From NCBI GenBank assembly GCA_013696395.1, contig JACCYQ010000123.1, forward strand, positions 1 to 64,000: a stretch of DNA of 64,000 nucleotides, read 5' to 3'. This DNA is from Chitinophagaceae bacterium (GTDB lineage: Bacteria > Bacteroidota > Bacteroidia > Chitinophagales > Chitinophagaceae). Under the pieces are notes generated by a model. That model was not told the DNA's origin, searched no databases, and was given only the letters and a program-made list of their open reading frames with translations. This document shows positions 1-8,869 of the stretch, one piece after another. How positions within the stretch are numbered: the first letter of the stretch is position 1; each line of letters opens with the position of its first letter. The position numbers were made by a program, and so were the translations under genes.

Positions 1-559
1 AACAAAGTCCGTTTGATCGGCATCTTTTCATTTCAACCAACTCCGCATCAAGAGCTTGCAGTACGTTACGTGGAGCATCGTATATATTGTTTGCCCTGCC
101 CAGGTAACAGCTATCATGAAATGTAATCTTTTTGCCTTTAAAATTACCTTCATTCTTTAACCTGATTTTACCTTCATCAATTAATTGTTGTAAAAAAGTA
201 GAATGATGTATCACTTCATACTCACCACCTAATTCAGGGTATTCATTTTTGATAATATTAATACAATGTGGGCATGCGGTAACGATTTTTTTTATTCCAT
301 AATTATTCAATAGCTGAATATTCTGATAAGCCATCATCTGGAACATAAACTCATTACCGGCACGGCGTACCGGATCACCGGTACACATTTCCTCCTTTCC
401 AAGAATAGCATAATTAATTCCTATTTTCTCAAGTATGGTAACAAAGGCTTTAGTAATTTTTTGTGCACGCTGGTCAAAACTTCCGGCGCAGCCAACCCAA
501 AATAAAATTTCTGGTGATTGACCATTGGCAAATAAATCTGCAACTGTAGGTATGTTCAT
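1..559 (-). CDS. (Fe-S)-binding protein with cysteine-rich CCG domain (LutA/GlpC/heterodisulfide-reductase-like), 3'-truncated at window edge
   Basis: Reverse-strand translation from ATG at 559: MNIPTVADLFANGQSPEILFWVGCAGSFDQRAQKITKAF...GKEEMCTGDPVRRAGNEFMFQ...VTACPHCINIIKNEYPELGGEYEVIHHSTFLQQLI; typical CCG/CPHC cysteine motifs. Not in ORF track because it runs off the edge. Confidence 0.85.
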   Translation of the reverse strand, partial: MNIPTVADLFANGQSPEILFWVGCAGSFDQRAQKITKAFVTILEKIGINYAILGKEEMCTGDPVRRAGNEFMFQMMAYQNIQLLNNYGIKKIVTACPHCINIIKNEYPELGGEYEVIHHSTFLQQLIDEGKIRLKNEGNFKGKKITFHDSCYLGRANNIYDAPRNVLQALDAELVEMKRCRSNGLC

Positions 560-781
560 ATAATAACCTGTAAGTAAAACTTATAAATATTGAATGCAAT
601 AATAACGAATAACGGCATAAACCCAATGTACACTCATAAGAAAACAGTTTGGAAAGAAGTAAAAAATTTAAAATTTAAAAGTTAAAGTCAAAAATGATAT
701 GGTGTAATAATCCTGACTGGTTAAAATGAATGAATTAGGTTTTTGCATTTACCTTTTTCATTTTGTATTTCTAATGAGCAT

Positions 782-837
782 TTTGCCTCATTGTCAAATT
801 GCCTGATTGCGTAATTGTCTAATTGCCTCATTCCTGT
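782..837. repeat. degenerate 8-bp-period intergenic array, consensus ATTGNNNN
   Basis: attgtcaa/attgcctg/attgcgta/attgtcta/attgcctc/attcctgt in perfect 8-nt phase from 790 to 837; abuts TATTTTTG at 838. Confidence 0.8.
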
Positions 838-845
838 TATTTTTG
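838..845 (+). promoter_or_regulatory. Bacteroidota -7 box TATTTTTG upstream of ATP-grasp gene
   Basis: Matches TAnnTTTG; ATG at 857. Confidence 0.55.
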
Positions 846-856
846 CCGGATTAGCT

Positions 857-1900
857 ATGGTTAAAGCAAATTTATTAGACAGGATAACTGATTGGGAGAA
901 ATGGCCATTTAAAATTTTATATTTTCCAATAAGTTTTGTTTGGGCTTGGTATTGTATAAAAGCCAGGTCTGTATGGTTTTTCAGTCCTTCCAATCCTACT
1001 TTAACTTTTGGTGGTTTTGAAGGAGAAAGTAAGCGGGAAATGTACGATCAATTACCGCCAGGTACTTTTCCATTAACCATTTATATATCACCTGACCTGC
1101 CTTTTGAAGAAATTGAAATAAAGCTTTCAGAAAATGAGTTTACATATCCTTTTATTGTAAAACCAGATGTGGGAATGAAAGGAATTCTATTTCGCAAAAT
1201 TGATGCCCGTGAACAATTGAGAAAATATCATGAGCGCATGCCGGTGGAGTACATTATTCAGAGCCTGATTGATTTACCTATAGAATTGAGTGTTTTTTAC
1301 TACCGGCATCCTGCGCAAGAAAAAGGAGTAATCAGTGGAATGATCCAGAAAGAATTACTGGAAGTTACCGGAGATGGAAAAAGCACTTTATGGGAATTAA
1401 TTTTACAGCATCCAAGAGCTTCCCGCCGGTTGGAAGAAATGAAGCACCGGCATGAACACCGGCTTGACCGGGTGCTTGAATTTGGTAAACACTTTTATCT
1501 TTCTTATGCAGGTAACCATAACCGTGGTGCCCGTTTCATAAACCTGACTACAGAAATAGACGATAGATTGTTGACCATTTTTGATAAACTGAGTCATTTC
1601 AGCAAAAGTTTTTTCTATGGGCGGTACGATATTAAGTGCTCCTCCTTAGAAGCGTTGAAACAAGGCCATAGTTATTCGATAATTGAATTTAATGGATGTG
1701 GTGCTGAACCAAATCATATTTATGATAATAACCAAACTTTGTTTCAGGCTTATGCTGAAATTTTAAAGCATTGGAAAATTTTATACCAGATCAGCAAATA
1801 CAACCATAAAAATGGAACTACTTACTGGCCATTTATAAAAGGGTATCGTTTTTTGAATCAGGCAAGAGCCCATTTTAAGCTGCTTGAAAAATTTGACTGA
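857..1900 (+). CDS. ATP-grasp domain protein (D-alanine-D-alanine ligase-like)
   Basis: ORF 815..1900; downstream ATG 857 (MVKANLLDR) preferred because the -7 box at 838-845 lies inside the longer ORF. Motifs FIVKPDVGMKG, IIEFNGCGAEPNHIYD. Confidence 0.7.
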   Translation: MVKANLLDRITDWEKWPFKILYFPISFVWAWYCIKARSVWFFSPSNPTLTFGGFEGESKREMYDQLPPGTFPLTIYISPDLPFEEIEIKLSENEFTYPFIVKPDVGMKGILFRKIDAREQLRKYHERMPVEYIIQSLIDLPIELSVFYYRHPAQEKGVISGMIQKELLEVTGDGKSTLWELILQHPRASRRLEEMKHRHEHRLDRVLEFGKHFYLSYAGNHNRGARFINLTTEIDDRLLTIFDKLSHFSKSFFYGRYDIKCSSLEALKQGHSYSIIEFNGCGAEPNHIYDNNQTLFQAYAEILKHWKILYQISKYNHKNGTTYWPFIKGYRFLNQARAHFKLLEKFD

Positions 1901-1999
1901 CCTTATAAATTAAGGATGTTTTCTCCTTTTTTAAGCAACCAAATGTGGGTGAGATTCGTTATTTGTAAAAGTTTGGAACCGTATCAATTTTTAATGAGT

Positions 2000-2536
2000 A
2001 TGAAAAAAATAATCAGTGCATTTGTCTTCATCTTTATTTCCAGTTTTATTTCGGCCCAATCTTTAAAACCGTTTGATGATGGTTCTGCAGTGAAGTTTAT
2101 CATTAAAAACTTTGGGATCAATACAGCTGGCAGTTTTAAAGGTCTTTCAGGCACCATACTTTATGATACTATAAACCCGATTGCCAGTGAATTTGATGTA
2201 ACTGTAACAGCCGCAACGATTGATACGGATATTACTGCCCGTGATAATCACCTCAGAAAAGAAGAATATTTTGTTGTTGAAAAATTTCCTGATATACATT
2301 TCAAGTCAACCAAAGTAACACTAACCAATTCAACAGATCATCTTTATATGTTTGGAATTCTCACTATTAAAGGCATCAATAAGGAAATTAAGTTTCCGTT
2401 TACAGTTAAGTCTTTAAATAATGGCTATTTATTTCAAGGTGTATTTACAGTAAACAGGAGAGATTTTAATTTGGGTGGGAGAAGTATTTCACTAGCTGAT
2501 GAAGTTAAGGTAGATCTATCCATATTTGCCCGTTGA
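2000..2536 (+). CDS. YceI family periplasmic protein
   Basis: ORF 1916..2536; internal start MKKIISAFVFIFISSFISAQS signal peptide; YceI-like core FIIKNFGINTAGSFKGLSGTI, DNHLRKEEYFVVEKFPDIHFKST, LTIKGINKEIKFPFTV. Confidence 0.88.
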   Translation: MKKIISAFVFIFISSFISAQSLKPFDDGSAVKFIIKNFGINTAGSFKGLSGTILYDTINPIASEFDVTVTAATIDTDITARDNHLRKEEYFVVEKFPDIHFKSTKVTLTNSTDHLYMFGILTIKGINKEIKFPFTVKSLNNGYLFQGVFTVNRRDFNLGGRSISLADEVKVDLSIFAR

Positions 2537-2571
2537 AGTGATGATTATGTTGATAATTTAATACGCCATCT

Positions 2572-2579
2572 TATTTTTG
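2572..2579 (+). promoter_or_regulatory. -7 box TATTTTTG, 4 nt before start codon (leaderless candidate)
   Basis: TAnnTTTG match, TTG at 2550-2552 with 19-nt spacer, ATG at 2584. Confidence 0.6.
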
Positions 2580-2583
2580 CCGG

Positions 2584-3279
2584 ATGCATCCATTGGTAAA
2601 AGTTTTCATCACCGGAATGATCGTAAGTTTTCTGGGTTCCCTACCACTTGGCACCTTAAACATTGCCGCGATGCAAATCTCTATTTCAAATGGGTATAAG
2701 CAGGCACTTTTATTTTCATTGGGTTCTTTATTGGTAGAAGTAATTTATGTAAGAATTTCACTTGTAGCAATAGATTGGGTGCGCCGACAGGAAAAATTGT
2801 TGCGCATACTGGAGTGGGTGACACTGGCCATTCTTATTGCATTAGCAGTTTCCAGTTTTTATGCTGCTCTTAGTACCACGCAGAATGATAATATAATTCT
2901 TAGCAGTACACTGCCTCGTTTTTGGTTAGGTGTTATTATGTGTGCTGTGAATCCCGTTCAGATACCCTTTTGGTTTGGTTGGAGTGCCATACTCTTCACA
3001 AAAAAAATTCTTTTACCGCGGCAAGATCATTATTATCTGTACATCTCTGGGATCGGAATTGGAACTTTCATAGGAAACTGTATTTTTATTTTTGGTGGGC
3101 TGTTATTGGTAGAAAACCTGAATGCTAATCAACATGTGCTCAATTATATAATAGGTTTTATATTTGGAATAACCGCTTTAATACAAATATGGCGTATGAA
3201 AAAAAATAAATCCATAGGAAGCCAATTAGATGAACCGGAAAAAATAACGGGCGGTTTAGAAGAAAGTTTGCCGGAATAA
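2584..3279 (+). CDS. LysE/RhtB family translocator
   Basis: Multi-TM protein, FLGSLPLGTLNIAAMQISISNGYKQALLFSLGSLLVEVIYV typical of LysE-type exporters. Confidence 0.7.
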   Translation: MHPLVKVFITGMIVSFLGSLPLGTLNIAAMQISISNGYKQALLFSLGSLLVEVIYVRISLVAIDWVRRQEKLLRILEWVTLAILIALAVSSFYAALSTTQNDNIILSSTLPRFWLGVIMCAVNPVQIPFWFGWSAILFTKKILLPRQDHYYLYISGIGIGTFIGNCIFIFGGLLLVENLNANQHVLNYIIGFIFGITALIQIWRMKKNKSIGSQLDEPEKITGGLEESLPE

Positions 3280-3288
3280 AAGTTCAGA

Positions 3289-3801
3289 TCAATTCATATA
3301 CCGTTGTTGAATGATATGCAGGTGGTGAGCCAGATGACCTATAGCAATAAAACCCCAACCTAAAACATAATTTGATGAATTATTTGCAATACCAGAACTT
3401 TTTAATTGTTCATCATTAAACGATGAATATAATAATTCGGTTGATTTTCTAACAGCGATTAATTCATTTACCATTTGCATCCATTTTTTTTCATTAGCAA
3501 ATGATGCACTCACATAATCCTTTTCATCAAATCCTGGAATAGGGTAAGGATCTTTCCGGGCGAAACAAAGTGCGCGGTAACTAAATATTCTTTCTGCATC
3601 GATCATATGTTGAAGTATTTCTTTGACTGTCCATTTTCCCGGTGCATAGCGATACAAGTGTTTTTGTTCCGGAATAACCAATAAAAATTCTTTTATAACA
3701 GGTTCCTGCATGCGAAAAGCTGAAAAAAGATCATCTTCCTTAACAAGGTTAATATAGCCATGGTAAAAGGATGGGACTTGAGTTAGATCGGGTCTGGTCA
3801 T
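3289..3801 (-). CDS. DinB family protein
   Basis: ORF 3289..3843; likely start MTRPDL at 3801. YAPGKWTVKEILQHMIDAERIFSYRAL and HLAHHLHIIQQRY metal-ligand helices. Confidence 0.82.
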   Translation of the reverse strand: MTRPDLTQVPSFYHGYINLVKEDDLFSAFRMQEPVIKEFLLVIPEQKHLYRYAPGKWTVKEILQHMIDAERIFSYRALCFARKDPYPIPGFDEKDYVSASFANEKKWMQMVNELIAVRKSTELLYSSFNDEQLKSSGIANNSSNYVLGWGFIAIGHLAHHLHIIQQRYMN

Positions 3802-3849
3802 TTTAATATTTATAATAAATGAACATCTAAAATATACATTCAAAAAGAA

Positions 3850-3886
3850 AAAGCCCCATGCATTTTTTGCAGGAGGCTTTCTTTTA
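3850..3886 (-). terminator. Rho-independent terminator hairpin (bidirectional appearance)
   Basis: AAAGCCCCATGCA-tttt-TGCAGGAGGCTTTCTTTT imperfect hairpin between the DinB start and the subtilase 3' end. Confidence 0.6.
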
Positions 3887-3898
3887 TTTGTGAAGGTA

Positions 3899-5596
3899 TT
3901 AATTTTTCTTTTGAGGGCTAACAGTACTTTTGGTTTTTACAGTAGTGGTTTTTCTTTCTCCCTTTAAGGTTGATGCCAGTTTTATTGCTTCATAAGCGTT
4001 AACTATACCGCCATTCTTACTGATCTCACTGAAATCAACCAAATCTTCAGTACCCGGTTTATTAATTTTTTCACCTGGGTTTCCAGCAGTTTTTTCAATT
4101 ACATATTTAACCTGTTTGGCGCTTAATTCAGGATAATAGGAAAGAATGAATGCAGCCACACCTGCTACAACTGGAGATGCCATACTGGTTCCCTGGGCAT
4201 TACCATAGGTATTACCACCCGGTATTGTTGAATAAATTTTTACTCCTGGGGCAAAAACATCTACTTCAGTTTTGCCATAGTTTGAAAAACTGGCTGTAAA
4301 ACTACCTTCAGCTGCATCACTGCTAGCACCAACCGTTATCCAGTTAGGAGCGCGGTAGCCATCAGATTCAAATGCTGGTTGTGGATAATTCTGCACTTCA
4401 TCAATATTTGATGCATCATTACCAGCTGCGTGTACCAGAAGAACATCATGTTCTTCTGCATATTTCACAGCTTCATCCACCCATTTTTTTTCCGGGCTAA
4501 AACCTTTTCCAAAACTCATATTAATTATCTGCGCACCATTATCAACAGCATAACGAATTCCAAGTGCAATATCTTTATCATGCTCATCTCCATCAGGAAC
4601 GGCACGGATAGTCATAATCTTTACATTATCCGCTACACCGTTCATTCCCTTTTTATTATTTCTAACTGCCCCGATAATTCCAGATACATGTGTTCCGTGA
4701 AATGGCGTGTTGGCCATAACATCATTATTACCATAGAAACGGTCATTAAAATCTGAATAATTATCTTTTACAATTTCTCCCCGATAATCACGTGGGGCTT
4801 TTTCTGCTGCTTCAAGTTTTCTTTCCTGGCCAGAAACATATTCGTCAATTTCAGAGAGTATTTCTGCATTCTTCCTATCCAGGTCAATACCTAATCCATG
4901 ATACAGCGTTAACACCTTTCTTTTTGCTTTGGTTCCCTCTTCATTAACAGGTGAAAAAGCTTCAACATCGCTCCCCAGGTAAGTCGCTTTTCCTAAAAGC
5001 TTTTGCATTACACTGTCACCATTTAAGGCTTCTTTGTATGCATTCTTGATTAACATGAAGTTCAGTTGCTCTTTTGGATCACCCGATACCTGCTCTGCAG
5101 CCCGTAGCCACATTTTATAAAGTTTTTTATCTTCTGCGGAAAGTATAGATGGATCCTCTACCTGGATAAATTTATTTTTGAATTTGTGATATACGCGGGC
5201 CATTTCATAACTATCCACTTTAACGTTTGTTCCATCTTTACCACCGATGAAGTTCCATCCATATACATCATCTACATACCCGTTTTTATCATCATCAATA
5301 CCATTGCCTGGAATTTCTCCCGGGTTTCGCCATAAAACTGGCTTCAAGTCTTCATGCGTTGTATCAATGCCGGAATCTATTACAGCCACGATAATAGTTT
5401 TACCTCTGGTATTTTTAGATTTAACGAATTCATATGCCTGCTCAATGCTAATGCCATGAAATCCATCTTTTTTACTATCTTTTAAATGCCATCCTCTAGG
5501 CAATTCATCTTTTACTGTCATTTGTGCATTAGCGGTAAAATGCAGCATGCTAAAACCTGCCAGAATTAAAAAGGACTTGTTAATTGTTTTAATCAT
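3899..5596 (-). CDS. secreted S8 family (subtilisin-like) serine peptidase
   Basis: Signal peptide; catalytic motifs AVIDSGIDTTHEDL, FHGTHVSGI, GTSMASPVVAG. Confidence 0.95.
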   Translation of the reverse strand: MIKTINKSFLILAGFSMLHFTANAQMTVKDELPRGWHLKDSKKDGFHGISIEQAYEFVKSKNTRGKTIIVAVIDSGIDTTHEDLKPVLWRNPGEIPGNGIDDDKNGYVDDVYGWNFIGGKDGTNVKVDSYEMARVYHKFKNKFIQVEDPSILSAEDKKLYKMWLRAAEQVSGDPKEQLNFMLIKNAYKEALNGDSVMQKLLGKATYLGSDVEAFSPVNEEGTKAKRKVLTLYHGLGIDLDRKNAEILSEIDEYVSGQERKLEAAEKAPRDYRGEIVKDNYSDFNDRFYGNNDVMANTPFHGTHVSGIIGAVRNNKKGMNGVADNVKIMTIRAVPDGDEHDKDIALGIRYAVDNGAQIINMSFGKGFSPEKKWVDEAVKYAEEHDVLLVHAAGNDASNIDEVQNYPQPAFESDGYRAPNWITVGASSDAAEGSFTASFSNYGKTEVDVFAPGVKIYSTIPGGNTYGNAQGTSMASPVVAGVAAFILSYYPELSAKQVKYVIEKTAGNPGEKINKPGTEDLVDFSEISKNGGIVNAYEAIKLASTLKGERKTTTVKTKSTVSPQKKN

Positions 5597-5702
5597 TTCT
5601 TGGTGTTTAATATTTAATGTAGGGGTAGTGAAATATGGGGCCTCATTCTTACAAATAACTTAATAAATAATCATTCCTAAAAACCACTCATCCATATAAA
5701 AC

Positions 5703-5724
5703 AGTCCCGGAACATTCCAGGACT
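5703..5724 (-). terminator. terminator hairpin
   Basis: AGTCCcGGAAcatTTCCaGGACT, T-run on both sides; downstream of OmpA-like gene. Confidence 0.6.
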
Positions 5725-5754
5725 ATTTTTTTTATTGACGTATGTAGTGCAGGA

Positions 5755-7251
5755 TTAGTTGCTCAACTTTAAATGAACTCTACGGTTTTGATTTCTTTCT
5801 ACCGAAGTCTTTCCATCATTTAACGGTTTGGATGATCCATATCCTATAGCTGTTAATCTTTCCGGATCTATGTATTTAGATGTAAGGTATACTTTGACTG
5901 CATTTGCCCGCTGTTCTGACAGTTTTTGGTTTGATAATTTGTTTCCATCTGCACTAGTATGACCTTCAATAGTAAGCTTTAAAGTTTTATCCTGGTTTAA
6001 TATTGCTATTACCTCATCCAGAACCTTATAAGAAGCAGACGTCAGTTCAGCTTTATTAACCGTAAATTGTATCTGCCTGGCTGCTTTATCAACTTTCTCT
6101 GTTATTTCTTTAGCAACCGGAGGGCAACCATAATTCTCTTTAACACCAGCTACCTGCGGACAATTATCTTCTTCGTCATTTATTCCATCCTTATCACTAT
6201 CAGGAATCGGGCATCCTTTATATTTTGCTAACCCTGCGATTTCAGGACATTGATCTTCCTCATCATTTATGCCATCATTATCCGTATCTGGTATGGGGCA
6301 GCCATCGTATTTTGCCAATCCTGGTGTATCCGGGCACTTATCTTTTTCATCATTGATACCATCTTTATCTGTATCAGGAACAGGGCAACCGAGATATTTT
6401 TTAGTACCAGCTTCACCAGGGCAATTGTCATCTTTATCAGCTATTCCATCTCCATCCCGATCCGGACAGCCATTCGTAATAGAATTTCCTGGTTCATCCG
6501 GGCACGCATCATCTGTATCCGGAATACCATCTTTGTCCCTGTCTTTCGGTGCCGGAGGTAAAGGCTTTTGCCCAAGGAAAATACCTAAAGTGGCCCCAAT
6601 AACCCGGTGTCGAAAACTGCCGTCATGATCTGGGGAACGATAAAAATCGTTTAAGCCCTGGCTGGCATTTGCGGTTAGCATGACACGGCCAAATTCAAGG
6701 CCGGCCAAAGCGCCAATACCATAATTGATAACCGCATATTTGCCTTCTGCATTGCCAACAGGAAGATCTTCATTCTTATCTTCTATAAAATCTCCATTTT
6801 TATAAAATGTTTCGGTGGTTTCTTTTCCATTGTAAAAAGCGCTTAAATAGGGGCCGGCTCCAATGATGAATTTCGTTTTTGCACTTAACGGAAATTTTAC
6901 CACCAGGTTCAATGGGAGATCAACATAATTAATTAACTGGTTATAAGTAAGAGATTGAACAGGAGAGGAACTTGTATCGTTATTGAAATATTTTCTGCCT
7001 TTATTTTGAAAGATAATTCCCGGTTGAAATGAAAACCGGTCAGAACCGTTAAGGGGCAGATCTGCTATAATTCCAAAATGCCCACCCGTTCGGTTTGAAT
7101 AACCCTTTTTGAATTCATCAAAACCTGGAACATCATTCTTTTCAATGACTGTAGAAGTGTGGATGCCCCCAACCAGCGCAATACGTGCCTGGGAAAAACC
7201 GGCATAACTTAATAAAAAGGAGATAAGGAGAAAAAACAGGCACTTTTTCAT
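5755..7251 (-). CDS. outer-membrane beta-barrel protein with thrombospondin type 3 repeats and C-terminal OmpA domain
   Basis: Signal peptide, porin-like N-term, repeated DxDxDGIxDxxDxCP units, OmpA motif LTIEGHTSADGNKLSNQKLSEQRANAVKVYL. Confidence 0.92.
   Translation of the reverse strand: MKKCLFFLLISFLLSYAGFSQARIALVGGIHTSTVIEKNDVPGFDEFKKGYSNRTGGHFGIIADLPLNGSDRFSFQPGIIFQNKGRKYFNNDTSSSPVQSLTYNQLINYVDLPLNLVVKFPLSAKTKFIIGAGPYLSAFYNGKETTETFYKNGDFIEDKNEDLPVGNAEGKYAVINYGIGALAGLEFGRVMLTANASQGLNDFYRSPDHDGSFRHRVIGATLGIFLGQKPLPPAPKDRDKDGIPDTDDACPDEPGNSITNGCPDRDGDGIADKDDNCPGEAGTKKYLGCPVPDTDKDGINDEKDKCPDTPGLAKYDGCPIPDTDNDGINDEEDQCPEIAGLAKYKGCPIPDSDKDGINDEEDNCPQVAGVKENYGCPPVAKEITEKVDKAARQIQFTVNKAELTSASYKVLDEVIAILNQDKTLKLTIEGHTSADGNKLSNQKLSEQRANAVKVYLTSKYIDPERLTAIGYGSSKPLNDGKTSVERNQNRRVHLKLSN
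6130..6540 (-). repeat. internal TSP3 coding repeats
   Basis: Repeated PDTDxDGINDExDxCPxxAGLAKYxGCPIPD units in protein and DNA. Confidence 0.85.
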
Positions 7252-7347
7252 GGATGCAGTTGGTTTTTAAAGGATTGATCTTATAAAGCGTAAAAATTGG
7301 TTTTTTATTTTACATAATCAAATGAAACTGAGCTTTAAAACAAAAAA

Positions 7348-7370
7348 ACAGCCCCCAAATGGGGAGCTGT
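7348..7370 (-). terminator. Rho-independent terminator
   Basis: Minus strand ACAGCTCCCCATTTGGGGGCTGTTTTTTTG. Confidence 0.85.
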
Positions 7371-7401
7371 TTATAGTTTAGTACGAATAAAAAACTAATA
7401 A

Positions 7402-8814
7402 TTATTGATAACCCAGGGTTAAATCCACTCTTCTGTTTCTTGTAGAAGTACCTGTGGCAATAGGCTGCGATGAACCAAAGCCTTGTGTTGTAATACGTGT
7501 TTCAGCTATTCCTTTTTCAACCAGGTATGCCTTAACCACATCTGCACGGGCTTGAGTATTCTCCATATTCATATCTTCATCTCCACCTGAAACTGTATGA
7601 GCATTAACAGTTAAGCGGATGTCCGGATTTTCATTCATAATACCGACCACTTCGTCCAATGCTCTTTGAGAAGCTGCTGTAAGTGTAGTGCCTGTATTAT
7701 TTGTAAATGTAACCCTGCGGGCTGAACCGGTAACCCTTTCGCCCAGTTTAGGACTTACCTCAGGACAACCATTATTAGCTGCTGTTCCTGCCAGGCTTGG
7801 ACACCGGTCTTCTTCGTCATTTATTCCATCGTTATCGGTATCCGGGATCGGGCAACCATCATAACGTGCTAAACCGGCTACTGATGGACATTTATCCTCT
7901 TCATCATTTACACCATCACCATCAGAATCCGGAATCGGGCAGCCTTCATATTTCGCTAATCCGGGAACATCAGGACATTTATCCATTTCATCATTCACAC
8001 CATCACCATCAGAATCTGGAATCGGGCATCCATTGTATTTAGCTGTACCCGCCTGGTCTGGACACTGATCGTCTTTATCAGCAATACCATCTCCATCTCT
8101 ATCTGGGCATCCTTTGGTGAGGGCTGTACCTGGTTCATCAGGGCATTCATCTTCTTTATCAATAACCCCATCTTTATCTCTATCTCTTGGAGCTCCTCTG
8201 TTCAGGAAAAAGCCAATGGTACCGCCAAAAACGCGATGCCTGTAATCGCCCATATAACCAGTGGAACGATAAAAATCATTTAATCCCTGTGAATAATTAG
8301 CAGTTATGAAAACGCGTCCAAATTCAAATCCGGCCAAAGCGTTAAAACCATAATCAAATCCTTTGTATTGTCCTGGGCCATCGCCTTTGTCAAGATCATC
8401 GTTTTCAACTCCACCCATAACCTCCTTGCCTGAAATCATAGCCGAAACGTAGGGACCTGCGCCTAAAAGAAATTTTGTATTTCCAGTTCCCAGAGGAGCT
8501 TTAAATACAAAATTCAATGGAAGTTCCAGGTAATTTACCTTTTGCTCTTCAGGGGCAAATGTGTTTACGGCATCTGTCGTCCAACCTTTATGTACAAATT
8601 GTAAAGAGGGTTGCAGGGAAAATCTTTCAGAAAAAGGTACATCCAATAATAAACCCGCATGCAGTCCGGTGCGGCCATCAAAATTATCTTTTGGAAATGG
8701 GTCTTCTGTATTAACTCTTGAAGAATGTACCCCGCCAAGAATTGCTACTCTTGTCTGGGCTTCTGAATAAATAATAGTACTGAGTAGCACAAGTGTTAAT
8801 GCTAGTCTTTTCAT
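7402..8814 (-). CDS. outer-membrane beta-barrel/TSP3/OmpA domain protein (paralogue of 5755..7251)
   Basis: Same architecture and motifs; C-term LTVNAHTVSGGDEDMNMENTQARADVVKAYLVEKGI. Confidence 0.92.
   Translation of the reverse strand: MKRLALTLVLLSTIIYSEAQTRVAILGGVHSSRVNTEDPFPKDNFDGRTGLHAGLLLDVPFSERFSLQPSLQFVHKGWTTDAVNTFAPEEQKVNYLELPLNFVFKAPLGTGNTKFLLGAGPYVSAMISGKEVMGGVENDDLDKGDGPGQYKGFDYGFNALAGFEFGRVFITANYSQGLNDFYRSTGYMGDYRHRVFGGTIGFFLNRGAPRDRDKDGVIDKEDECPDEPGTALTKGCPDRDGDGIADKDDQCPDQAGTAKYNGCPIPDSDGDGVNDEMDKCPDVPGLAKYEGCPIPDSDGDGVNDEEDKCPSVAGLARYDGCPIPDTDNDGINDEEDRCPSLAGTAANNGCPEVSPKLGERVTGSARRVTFTNNTGTTLTAASQRALDEVVGIMNENPDIRLTVNAHTVSGGDEDMNMENTQARADVVKAYLVEKGIAETRITTQGFGSSQPIATGTSTRNRRVDLTLGYQ
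7770..8180 (-). repeat. internal TSP3 coding repeats
   Basis: Repeated CPIPDSDGDGVNDExDKCPxxxGLAxYxG units. Confidence 0.85.
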
Positions 8815-8869
8815 GTTACCAATTTTAAGTTATCTAATAAAATGTCTCGTCAATTACTTTAACATTTTT

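Noticed and set aside
4430-4756. 108-aa plus-strand ORF inside the subtilase gene
   Set aside because: Antisense to a confident protease CDS; composition typical of a shadow ORF.
6250-6628. ORFs antisense to the TSP3 region (103 and 119 aa)
   Set aside because: Low-complexity Ser/Ile repeats mirror the TSP3 repeats on the coding strand; shadow ORFs.
7797-8042. ORF 81 aa rich in His (HHLHHHHQNPESG)
   Set aside because: Antisense shadow of TSP3 repeats in the paralogous OmpA-like gene.
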